Under the pieces are notes generated by a model that ran no database searches, was not told the origin of the DNA, and saw only the letters and a list, made by a program, of their open reading frames with translations. Both the position numbers and the translations under genes were made by a program. This document shows positions 48,096 to 55,407 of a stretch of DNA of 64,000 nt, piece after piece. Source of the stretch: Actinoplanes ianthinogenes (GTDB lineage: Bacteria; Actinomycetota; Actinomycetes; Mycobacteriales; Micromonosporaceae); the NCBI RefSeq assembly GCF_018324205.1, contig NZ_AP023356.1, positions 5,004,001-5,068,000 on the forward strand. Direction: 5' to 3'. How positions within the stretch are numbered: the stretch's first letter is position 1; the number at the start of each line of letters is the position of its first letter.

Positions 48096-48977
48096 TCAGC
48101 GACGCCAGGTACGCGTCGAGGACGTCGTCGCGTTGCCGGCCTTGTCGTAGGCGCGCAGCGTGACCTTGAACTTCTTGCCGTACTTCTTGGTGTTGACCGT
48201 GAAGGAGTAGCCGGCCCGGTAGTCGGTGGCCACGACCTTGCCGTTGATCAGCAGCTGCACCTTGGCGACGCCGTTGCGGTCGCTGGCGGCCGCCTTGACC
48301 TTCACCTTGCCGTGGACCTTGGCCTTGTTCTTGGGCGCCTTGGTCACGGTCAGCTTCGGCTTGGTGTTGTCCACGGTGACGGTCCGCTGGGCCCAGGTGT
48401 GGTTCTCGAGCGGATCGGTGACGTACCAGACGACGTCGTACTGGCCGTCGCGGCCGACGGGCAGGTAGGCGACGAGGGTGCCGCCCGGTGCGGTGCCGGC
48501 CGACGGGCCGACGGCGTGACCGTTCTCCAGCCAGCCGCTGTAGCGGGTGCCCTCGGACACCCGGATGGTGCTCCACACGTTCTTGCCGCGCACCAGCGCG
48601 CCGTCCCGCGGGGAGACCCAGGTGACCGCGGGAGCGCTGCGATCCACGACGACCGCCTGGGACTTCGTCGACTTGTTGCCGAGCTTGTCCCACGCCCGCA
48701 CCTCGAAGGTGTGCGGGCCCTCGGGCGAGACCTGGCCCAGCATGTAGACCGGGGTGTCGGTGAGCACGCCGTCCCAGTAGATCTCTTGGCGATCGACCCC
48801 GTCCGGGTCGGTCACGGAGACGTTCAGGCAGTAGTCCCCGCCCTTGATGATGCCGGGAACCTGCGAAGTGATCTGGATCGTCGGCCCCGCGTCGTCGGCG
48901 AGAGCGGCCGTGCCGCCACCGAGAACCAGGAAGCCGGACAGTGCCGCAACCGCGGCTGCGCGAAGTGTTTTCGACAT
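48096..48977 (-). CDS. Secreted protein with Ig-like domains
   Basis: 293 residues from ATG 48977, with GGGGGATG upstream; ATG 48989 is in frame. Signal peptide MSKTLRAAAVAALSGFLVLGGGTAALADDA. Three beta-sandwich repeats follow, each with a DPDG/DKLGN/DRNG-type turn and hydrophobic strand pattern (TFEVRAWDKLGNKS, YDVVWYVTDPLENHT, VTLRAYDKAGNAT). The last ends TSSTRTWRR and resembles the last domain of the S8 protease at 34070 in length and motif order (NGVAKVQLLINGKVV vs SGVARIELWINNKLV). No catalytic motif; probably binding or structural at the cell surface. Confidence 0.8.
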   Translation of the reverse strand: MSKTLRAAAVAALSGFLVLGGGTAALADDAGPTIQITSQVPGIIKGGDYCLNVSVTDPDGVDRQEIYWDGVLTDTPVYMLGQVSPEGPHTFEVRAWDKLGNKSTKSQAVVVDRSAPAVTWVSPRDGALVRGKNVWSTIRVSEGTRYSGWLENGHAVGPSAGTAPGGTLVAYLPVGRDGQYDVVWYVTDPLENHTWAQRTVTVDNTKPKLTVTKAPKNKAKVHGKVKVKAAASDRNGVAKVQLLINGKVVATDYRAGYSFTVNTKKYGKKFKVTLRAYDKAGNATTSSTRTWRR

Positions 48978-49054
48978 CGCATCCCCCATGCGTGAAATTG
49001 TGGGGAAACCTTACGCGTGTCCATGGAACAAGTCGAATGTCCTGCTGAAGACCT

Positions 49055-50017
49055 TCAGGAATCGGAACGGTGCCGGACCCGCCGCGATCCGGCGCCGCCT
49101 GTTTCCGGTACGCCCGGCAGCACTGGGCCCGGTTGCAGCAGGTCAGCCAGGAGGTCGCCGTGGGTGTCGGCCCGGTCGAGGGCTTCGGCGGCGGTGAACT
49201 GGCGGGCCTCCGCGTCGCCGGTGGCCATGGCTTCGGTCTCCTCCCAGGTCAGCGGGGTGGAGGCGGTGGGGGACGCACCGGCGCGCAGGGAGTACGGGGT
49301 GACCGTGGTCTTGGCGGCGTTGTTCTGGCTCCAGTCGATGAAGATCTTGCCGGGACGGAGCTGCTTGGCCATCTTGGCGGTGATCGAGCCGGGAACCAGT
49401 GCGGCCAGCTCCTCGGCGACGCGCTTGGCGTAACCGGAGACCGTGGCGGCGTCCTGGGAGCCGGAGATGGGGCAGCACAGCTGCATGCCCTTCTTGCCGG
49501 ACGTCTTCGGGTATGCCGCGATGCCGTCCTCGGCCAGGCGGTCGCGCATCAGGACGGCGACCGCGCAGCACTCCTGGAGGCCGGCCGGGGCGCCCGGGTC
49601 CAGGTCGACGACGAGCAGGTCCGGGTCGGCGCCGATCCGCCACTGCGGGGTGTGCAGTTCGAGCGCGGCGAGGTTGGCCAGCCAGACCAGGGTGGGCAAC
49701 TCGTCGACGACGACGAACTCGACGGTCTCCCGGCTCTTCGTCGAGCCCGGGACCGGCAGCGTCTCCAGGCGCACCCAGCCGGGGGTGCCGCCGGGCTTGT
49801 TCTTCTCGAAGAAGTGCGCGCCGTCCACACCGTTCGGGTAGCGGATCCGGGTGACCGCCCGGTCCCGCAGGTGCGGCAGCATCACCGGGGCGATCCGGGT
49901 GTAGTAGTCGATCACCTCGCCCTTGGTGAAGCCGGCTGCCGGGTACATCAGCTTGTCGAGGTTGGAGAGCTCGACCTCGCGGTCCTCGATCCGCACCACG
50001 AAACGGTCACTGGGCAT
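49055..50017 (-). CDS. LigD-type polymerase/primase domain protein (NHEJ)
   Basis: 320 residues from ATG 50017; the start overlaps the ligase gene end by 11 bases, so the two are one unit. VELSNLDKLMYPAAGFTKGEVIDYYTRIAPVMLPHL, YPNGVDGAHFFEKNKP, then the catalytic LLVVDLDPG and SGKKGMQLCCPI are PolDom hallmarks. The enzyme fills gaps with NTPs at broken ends during NHEJ. The last 17-19 residues (GVPETGGAGSRRVRHRSDS) are encoded by a 52-bp hairpin repeat also found at 53943, so the natural C-terminus was probably shorter or different. Confidence 0.92.
   Translation of the reverse strand: MPSDRFVVRIEDREVELSNLDKLMYPAAGFTKGEVIDYYTRIAPVMLPHLRDRAVTRIRYPNGVDGAHFFEKNKPGGTPGWVRLETLPVPGSTKSRETVEFVVVDELPTLVWLANLAALELHTPQWRIGADPDLLVVDLDPGAPAGLQECCAVAVLMRDRLAEDGIAAYPKTSGKKGMQLCCPISGSQDAATVSGYAKRVAEELAALVPGSITAKMAKQLRPGKIFIDWSQNNAAKTTVTPYSLRAGASPTASTPLTWEETEAMATGDAEARQFTAAEALDRADTHGDLLADLLQPGPVLPGVPETGGAGSRRVRHRSDS
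49064..49115 (-). repeat. 52-bp hairpin repeat, copy in the LigD gene end
   Basis: Reverse complement matches 53943-53994 at 46 of 52 positions. The core GGCGCCGGATC/GGGTCCGGCACC forms an imperfect stem. It lies at the 3' end of the polymerase gene, where it supplies codons. Confidence 0.8.
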
Positions 50018-50948
50018 CGTCGGAACACTCCGCGGGCTTCTTGTCGTCACGCAACCGGAGAAAGCGCGGGAAGCGGAGACGACGGTCGGGGGTCTGGTTG
50101 CCGTAGCGGATCTCGGCGACCAGCTCCGGGCGTACCCACATCGCGCCTTTGGCATCCTCGCGCGGCACCGCGCCGGGAGCGAACGGCGAATCCGGGGTGG
50201 CGAGCGGCGTCAGCCGCGAGAGCAGCTCCCGCTCGGCGGCGGCGCCGATCCCGCCGCCCACCCGGCCGCGGAAGGCCAGGCCGTCCGGGGTCGGCACGCC
50301 GACCAGCAGACCGCCCAGTTTGCGCGCGCCGGGCCGCCAGCCGCCGATCACGTAGTCACCGGTCCGGTCGAACTTGACCTTGATCCAGTCGGGTGAGCGG
50401 CGGCCGGGCAGGTAGACCGAGTCGGAGCGCTTGGCCATCACGCCCTCGAGATGGTTCTCCCGGGCGGCGGCCTCGGTGGCCGGGCCGTCGCCGAACGACG
50501 GTGGCACCATCCAGCGCGGCCCGGCCAGCTCCAGCTCCTCGAGCCGCTCGCGGCGGGCCAGATAGGGCAGGCCGGTGTAGTCGATGCCGTCGAGGAAGAG
50601 CAGATCGAAGATCAGATACGTGGCGGGGATGGTCGCGGCGAGCCGGGCGGCCCGGTTGCGGTCGCGGACGTGCATGCGCTCGGCCAGGGCGGTGAACGAC
50701 GGGCGCCCGGCGGCGTCGAAGCAGACCATCTCGCCGTCCAGCAGGGTGCCCTCGGGCAGATGGAGGTCGGCGATCTCCGGGTAGGCCGCGGTCACCACCG
50801 CGCCGGAGCGGGCGAACAGGTCCGGCGGCCCGCCGCTGAACAGCGCGAGAACGCGGACCCCGTCCCACTTGAATTCATAACTCCAGTCCGCGCCCACGGG
50901 GAGCTTGCCCGCGGTCGCGAGCATCGGGGACAGCGGAGATCCCGGCAC
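50007..50948 (-). CDS. ATP-dependent DNA ligase (NHEJ)
   Basis: 313 residues from GTG 50948, which follows TATGGT by 6 bases on the minus strand (leaderless); an ATG at 51002 is in frame. Nucleotidyltransferase motif I is EFKWDGVR (Lys that takes AMP), motif III/IIIa TYLIFDLLFLDG, motif IV EGVMAKRSDSVY, motif V PDWIKVKFDR; an OB fold follows. It corresponds to the ligase part of LigD or to LigC. Together with the polymerase and the divergent Ku it makes a complete two-step NHEJ set. Confidence 0.92.
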   Translation of the reverse strand: MPGSPLSPMLATAGKLPVGADWSYEFKWDGVRVLALFSGGPPDLFARSGAVVTAAYPEIADLHLPEGTLLDGEMVCFDAAGRPSFTALAERMHVRDRNRAARLAATIPATYLIFDLLFLDGIDYTGLPYLARRERLEELELAGPRWMVPPSFGDGPATEAAARENHLEGVMAKRSDSVYLPGRRSPDWIKVKFDRTGDYVIGGWRPGARKLGGLLVGVPTPDGLAFRGRVGGGIGAAAERELLSRLTPLATPDSPFAPGAVPREDAKGAMWVRPELVAEIRYGNQTPDRRLRFPRFLRLRDDKKPAECSDDAQ

Positions 50949-51040
50949 CCGATCACCATAGGCAAAAGCATTCACCTTACGCAGGCGTCCCAGTGATGAC
51001 ATTCTGATCAGGTGCCGTGACGCGGGGTTGGGAGTTGATC

Positions 51041-51976
51041 ATGCGAGCGATCTGGAAAGGTGCGGTCTCGTTCGGTCTGGTGTCGATCGCTGTCAAGCTC
51101 TACTCGGCGACCGAGGAGAAGGACATCCGCTTCCACCAGGTACATCGCACCGACGGTGGCCGGATCAAGTACCAGCGCACCTGCTCCGTCGACGGCGAGG
51201 TGGTCAGCTATGACGACATCGCCAAGGGCTACGACATCGGCGGCGGGGAAATGGTGATCTTGACGGATGAGGACTTCGCCGACCTGCCGTTGAGCACCTC
51301 CCGAGCCATTGACGTGCTGGAATTCGTTCCGGCCGAGCAGATCGACCCGATCCTGTTCGCCAAGGCGTATTACCTGGAGCCCGAAGGGCAGGCGGCGAAA
51401 CCGTACGTGCTGCTGCGCGACGCGCTGCGGGACGCCGACCGGGTGGCCGTCGTCAAGATCGCGATCCGGCAGCGGGAGCAGCTCGCCACCCTGCGGGTCC
51501 GCGACGACGTGCTGGTGCTGAACACGATGCTGTGGCCGGACGAGGTGCGCGCGCCGGAGTTCGGCTTCCTCGACGACGACATCGAGACGCGGCCGGCCGA
51601 GCTGGCCATGGCGAGCTCGCTGATCGACTCGATGGCCGCGGACTTCCAGCCGGACGACTTCAGCGACAACTACCGGACCGCGTTGCAGGAGGTCATCGAC
51701 GCCAAGGTCGAGGGCCGTGAGGTGGTGCAGCCGGAGGAGCCGGAGGAGGCGGCGCCGGCGGCGATCGATCTGATGGCGGCGCTGAAGGCCTCGGTCGAGC
51801 GGGCGAAGAAGGCGCGCGGCGAGGGCGCCGGGGAAACTGCCGAAAAGCCGGTCAAGAAGGCCGTGAAGAAGGCCACTCCCGCGAAAAAAGCCACTAAAAG
51901 TACGCCGGCCGCCAAGAAGGCCGCCGCGCCGCGGAAATCCACTGCTGCCGCTAAGGCCACCAAGAAGTCCGCATAG
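51041..51976 (+). CDS. ku: Ku DNA-end-binding protein
   Basis: 311 residues from ATG 51041, with GGAG 7 bases upstream. MRAIWKGAVSFGLVSIAVKLYSATEEKDIRFHQVH is the canonical bacterial Ku start; the ring-forming core runs to about residue 245. After EEPEEAAPAAIDLMAALKASVERAKKAR, the minimal LigD-recruiting C-terminus, comes a Lys/Ala tail (KKAVKKATPAKKATKSTPAAKK) like that of TopA, found in some actinobacterial Ku proteins and thought to bind DNA. Divergent from the ligase gene. Confidence 0.96.
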   Translation: MRAIWKGAVSFGLVSIAVKLYSATEEKDIRFHQVHRTDGGRIKYQRTCSVDGEVVSYDDIAKGYDIGGGEMVILTDEDFADLPLSTSRAIDVLEFVPAEQIDPILFAKAYYLEPEGQAAKPYVLLRDALRDADRVAVVKIAIRQREQLATLRVRDDVLVLNTMLWPDEVRAPEFGFLDDDIETRPAELAMASSLIDSMAADFQPDDFSDNYRTALQEVIDAKVEGREVVQPEEPEEAAPAAIDLMAALKASVERAKKARGEGAGETAEKPVKKAVKKATPAKKATKSTPAAKKAAAPRKSTAAAKATKKSA

Positions 51977-52028
51977 CTAGGCTCTCCCCCATGGTGTTTT
52001 TCCGGGTTTTCCCCCGCGGGGTGGCTCA

Positions 52029-52514
52029 GTGGCATTGACGTGGGCTGAGTCTTACCTGGGCAAGGTGCGTGCGAGCGTCGGGGACACCGACACGATCTTC
52101 TTCGTCGGCGCGCGCACCGTGGTGCTCGACGAGCAGAACCGGCTGCTGCTGATCCAGCGCTCGGACAACCTCCGCTGGGCCATCCCGGCCGGCGCGATGG
52201 AGCTGGGCGAGAGCATGGAGGAGTGCGCGGTCCGGGAGCTCTGGGAGGAGACCGGGCTGCGGGCGACCTCGCTGACGCCGTACGCGTTCTACACGGCGTA
52301 CACGTACACCAACGACTACGGGCACACGTACCAGCAGGTGCTGATGACCTTCGTGGTGCACACCTGGGAGGGCGAGCTGGTCAAGGTGACCGAGGAGAGC
52401 GTGGACGCCGGCTGGTTCCCGCTGGACGCGCTGCCCCAGAAATCGTTCGTGATCGACGAGGCTCTCGCCGACCTGGAGACGTTCCGGGCCACCGGCCGGC
52501 TGGTGATGAAGTAG
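52029..52514 (+). CDS. Nudix hydrolase
   Basis: 161 residues from GTG 52029 with GGGGTGG upstream. The Nudix box is exact: GAMELGESMEECAVRELWEETGL. It hydrolyses nucleoside-diphosphate-linked substrates; the substrate is undetermined. A short N-terminal helix (TWAESYLGKVRASVGD) precedes the fold, as in ADP-ribose or CoA-type members. No operon partner; Ku ends 52 bases upstream, in the same direction. Confidence 0.92.
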   Translation: MALTWAESYLGKVRASVGDTDTIFFVGARTVVLDEQNRLLLIQRSDNLRWAIPAGAMELGESMEECAVRELWEETGLRATSLTPYAFYTAYTYTNDYGHTYQQVLMTFVVHTWEGELVKVTEESVDAGWFPLDALPQKSFVIDEALADLETFRATGRLVMK

Positions 52515-52572
52515 CTGGATATGGCGTAAATCGCGGTGCGGTGAAGCGCTTTCCCGGGCAGGATGGCCCCTC

Positions 52573-53871
52573 GTGGCCGACCGTAAACGCCGACTGAGCG
52601 TGGACCTGACCCCGTTACGCACCTCCCGGGACTTCCGGCTCGTCTTCGTCAGCGGCGCGGTGACCAGTCTCGGGTCGTTCATCAGCTACGTCACCATCCC
52701 GTACCAGGTGGCGAAGCTGACCGACGACCCGCTGATGGTCGGCCTGATCGGTGTCTGCGAGCTGGCCCCGATCCTGATCATGGCGTTCGTCGGCGGCGCG
52801 CTCGCCGACTACCTGGACCGGCGGCTGCTGGTCCGGGGCAGTGAGGCGGCGCTCGCCGTGATCTGCGGCCTGCTGCTGATCAACGCGCTCTCCGCCGAGC
52901 CGCACCTGTGGTTGCTCTACGTCTGCGCGTTCCTCACCGCGGCGGTGGCCGGCCTGCAACAACCGGCCATGGGCGCGATGCTGCCCCGGCTGGTGCGCTC
53001 CGACGAGTTGCCGGCCGCGATGGCGCTCCAGTCGCTGAGCCGGCAGTTCTCCCAGCTGATTGGGCCGTCGCTGGCCGGCATCCTGATCGCCACCCTGGAC
53101 CTGGCCTGGGTCTACACCTTCGACCTGCTCACCTTCGCGGTCTCGCTGGTCTGCCTGACCCTGGTCAAGGCGGTCCCGCCGCCGCCGGCCGCGGACCGGC
53201 CGTCGCTGCGCAGCGTGGCCACCGGCCTCAAATACGCCACGTCCCGCCCCGAGCTGCTCGGCACCTACCTGGTCGACATCAACGCGATGTTCTTCGGCAT
53301 GCCGTCCGCGCTCTATCCGTTCCTGGCCGACCGGCTCGGCGGCCCGCAGGTGCTCGGCCTGCTCTACGCCGCCCCGGCGGTCGGCTCGCTGGTCGCCACG
53401 GTCGGCTCCGGCTGGACGCAGCGGGTGCACCGGCACGGCCTCATGGTGATCATCGCGGCCGCGCTCTGGGGTGTCGGAATCATCGGGGTGGGCCTCTCCG
53501 ACATGCTCTGGCTGACCCTGTTCTGCCTGGCCTTCGCGGGTGCCGCGGACATGGTCTCGGGCCTGTTCCGCATGATCATCTGGAACCAGACGATCCCCGA
53601 TCACCTGCGCGGGCGGCTTGCCGGGATCGAGATGCTGTCGTACACCACCGGTCCGCTGCTGGGCCAGCTCCGCTCCGGCCTGATGGCCCGCACGTCGCTG
53701 GGGGTCGGCGGGTCGATCTGGGTGGGCGGGGTGTTGTGCGTGGCCGGGAGTCTGGCGCTGGCCGCGGCCCTGCCGAAATTCGTCCGCTATGACGGGGAGA
53801 ACGGCGTGGCACTGAAAGAGGCCGCCGATGCCGCATGGGCGGCGGCGGCCGAGTCTCGTGCGGCGGGGTAG
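52573..53871 (+). CDS. MFS exporter (EntS-like)
   Basis: 432 residues from GTG 52573; CAGGAT 7 bases upstream is a -10-like box. Twelve hydrophobic segments, with GGALADYLDRRLLVRGSEAALAV between helices 2 and 3 and IWNQTIPDHLRGRLAGIEML in the middle, as in enterobactin-exporter-type MFS. Substrate unknown. A copy of the 52-bp hairpin repeat lies 72 bases after the stop and probably terminates it. Confidence 0.88.
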   Translation: MADRKRRLSVDLTPLRTSRDFRLVFVSGAVTSLGSFISYVTIPYQVAKLTDDPLMVGLIGVCELAPILIMAFVGGALADYLDRRLLVRGSEAALAVICGLLLINALSAEPHLWLLYVCAFLTAAVAGLQQPAMGAMLPRLVRSDELPAAMALQSLSRQFSQLIGPSLAGILIATLDLAWVYTFDLLTFAVSLVCLTLVKAVPPPPAADRPSLRSVATGLKYATSRPELLGTYLVDINAMFFGMPSALYPFLADRLGGPQVLGLLYAAPAVGSLVATVGSGWTQRVHRHGLMVIIAAALWGVGIIGVGLSDMLWLTLFCLAFAGAADMVSGLFRMIIWNQTIPDHLRGRLAGIEMLSYTTGPLLGQLRSGLMARTSLGVGGSIWVGGVLCVAGSLALAAALPKFVRYDGENGVALKEAADAAWAAAAESRAAG

Positions 53872-53942
53872 CGCGCCGGCGGCGAGGGGCCGGGGTAGCG
53901 CCGGCGACGTGACGACGGCGTCGCGCACCTGGTGGCGCTGAC

Positions 53943-53994
53943 CGGCGTACCGGAAACCGGCGGCGCCGGACCCCAGCGGGTCCGGCGCCGTTCC
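53943..53994 (+). repeat. 52-bp hairpin repeat, copy after the MFS gene
   Basis: 88% identical to the reverse complement of 49064-49115. Contains the perfect 13-bp hairpin CGGCGCCGGACCC/GGGTCCGGCGCCG (53961-53990), so it also acts as terminator between the MFS gene and the convergent YcxB-like gene. Confidence 0.85.
53961..53990. terminator. Terminator hairpin between MFS and YcxB-like genes
   Basis: 13-bp perfect stem, loop CAGC, between two convergent genes; part of the dispersed 52-bp repeat. Confidence 0.85.
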
Positions 53995-54029
53995 GCTCAC
54001 CGCGAGGCCGGCCGTCCGAGCGATCCGGG

Positions 54030-54515
54030 TCAGCCGGCCCGGACCGCTCCGGCCATGATCGAGTTCGTCAGGAAAGCGTCGACCGTGGCCTGGTCGGCGG
54101 GCGTGAACGCGGCGCGCGGGATGGCGATCGACGCGGCACCGTTGCGGAGCAGCCACATGTCCGGCAGCAGGCGGACCCAGGCGAGGCCGGACCAGCTCAC
54201 CCGGGTGCTGCTGTTGACGCCCTGAATCTCGGCGCCGGCCTCGGTCAGGATGTACCGCATCGGTGTCGCGATGTGTTTGCGCTGCGTGAGCCAGGTGAGC
54301 GCGGCCAGTGCCTCGGGGTTGAAGGTGAGGATCAGCCCGGTCAGCACCAGCCAGAACGAGCGGGTCCTCTCCTCGTCGTCGAAGGCGAGGAACAGCGCGA
54401 AGAACACCGTGAGCGCGCCGCCGGCAATCCGCATCTGCCGGCTCCGCGGAAACATCGCCGCGAACATCCGCCGCAGCCATCCGAAGGTGTATCCATATTC
54501 GCCGCTGATCTGCAC
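54030..54515 (-). CDS. YcxB-like membrane protein
   Basis: 161 residues from GTG 54515. Two membrane helices (IAGGALTVFFALFLAF and FWLVLTGLILTFNPEALAAL) and a C-terminal YcxB-type domain TPMRYILTEAGAEIQGVNSSTRVSWSGLAWVRLLPDMWLLRNGAASIAIPRAAFTPADQATVDAFL. The domain is PH-like; function unknown. ATACTG just upstream of GTG is a weak -10 candidate for leaderless expression. Confidence 0.78.
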   Translation of the reverse strand: MQISGEYGYTFGWLRRMFAAMFPRSRQMRIAGGALTVFFALFLAFDDEERTRSFWLVLTGLILTFNPEALAALTWLTQRKHIATPMRYILTEAGAEIQGVNSSTRVSWSGLAWVRLLPDMWLLRNGAASIAIPRAAFTPADQATVDAFLTNSIMAGAVRAG

Positions 54516-54580
54516 GGCGGCAGTATCCCATGATCTTGACCGGGGTCGATCTTGCCGGCGGCCAGAACCGGCGGTGGCTC

Positions 54581-54599
54581 TACCTTGCGGCGCAAGGTA
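54581..54599. promoter_or_regulatory. Perfect palindrome TACCTTGC-N3-GCAAGGTA at the padR promoter
   Basis: Both 8-bp arms are exact. Its last two bases begin the -10 box TACTCT (54598-54603), which ends 7 bases before ATG 54611, so a bound dimer would block RNA polymerase. Best read as the autoregulatory operator of the PadR protein. Confidence 0.75.
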
Positions 54600-54610
54600 C
54601 TCTGTCGTGC

Positions 54611-54955
54611 ATGGCAGAGGGAGCGCAGTTGGCGTCCGGTCTCCGGCGCGGCACGCTGGAGTTCTGTGTGCTGGCGATGGTCGAGCGTGAGGACCGCTAC
54701 GGGACCGAGATCGTGCGGCGGCTCGCCGAGGAGCAGACTCTCGCCGCGACCGAGGGGACCATCTATCCGCTGCTGTCCCGGCTGCGCCGCGGTGGACTGC
54801 TGGACAGCAAGTGGGCCGAGTCGCCCAGTGGGCCGCCCCGGCGCTATTACAGCCTCACCCCGTCCGGGCGGGACGCGCTGGAGAATTTCCGCACCGAGTG
54901 GGTGTCGTTCCGTCAGACCGTCGATCGTCTCGTGGGAACCGGTGAGATGGCATGA
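54611..54955 (+). CDS. PadR-family regulator
   Basis: 114 residues from ATG 54611 (leaderless; -10 TACTCT). LRRGTLEFCVLAMVEREDRYGTEIVRRLAEEQTLAATEGTIYPLLSRLRRGGLLDSKWAESPSGPPRRYYSLTPSGRDAL is the complete PadR winged helix. PadR proteins repress efflux or membrane-stress genes. Paired by ATGA overlap with a HAAS-domain membrane protein, the common PadR/HAAS module, in which the second gene is the target or modulator. Autoregulation through the palindrome at 54581 is likely. Confidence 0.93.
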   Translation: MAEGAQLASGLRRGTLEFCVLAMVEREDRYGTEIVRRLAEEQTLAATEGTIYPLLSRLRRGGLLDSKWAESPSGPPRRYYSLTPSGRDALENFRTEWVSFRQTVDRLVGTGEMA

Positions 54956-55407
54956 ATTCCAACCAGACCGACGTGGTCGGTGAGTACTTGCGCGAGGTCG
55001 AGCTGCGGCTGAGCGGCCTGCCGCTGTTGCAGCGGCGGGAGCTGCTGGCCGACCTGGCCGCGCACATCGAGACCGAGCGCGTCGAGCGCAACGTGCGCGG
55101 CGAGGCCGAGATGATCGAGATCCTGGAGCGGCTCGGCAGCCCCGAGGTGGTCGCCGCCGCGGCATATGAGGAGGCCGGCACGCCCCGGATGGCGCCACCG
55201 GCCGCCCCGCCGCCGCCGTTCGCCTCGCCGATGCCCCCGCCGCCCGCGGTGCAGCCCCGCCGCACCGGCTGGATCTTCGTGGCCCTGGCCGTGGTCGGCG
55301 TCGTTATCGTGCTGTGCCTGGGCTCCGCCCTGATGCTGGCCCGCAACGACAGCGACCAGCCGCCGGCGCCCGAGCAGGCGCCGCCGGCCCCGACCGCGAC
55401 GTTCTAG
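54952..55407 (+). CDS. HAAS-domain membrane protein
   Basis: 151 residues from ATG 54952. An N-terminal HAAS/DUF1700 domain VGEYLREVELRLSGLPLLQRRELLADLAAHIETERVE...EILERLGSPEVVAAAAY, a Pro-rich linker (APPAAPPPPFASPMPPPPAV), one membrane helix (GWIFVALAVVGVVIVLCLGSALML) and a Pro-rich tail. Such proteins accompany PadR regulators and may transmit a membrane signal. Its TAG stop and the stop of the convergent helicase share the palindrome CTAG. Confidence 0.85.
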   Translation: MNSNQTDVVGEYLREVELRLSGLPLLQRRELLADLAAHIETERVERNVRGEAEMIEILERLGSPEVVAAAAYEEAGTPRMAPPAAPPPPFASPMPPPPAVQPRRTGWIFVALAVVGVVIVLCLGSALMLARNDSDQPPAPEQAPPAPTATF

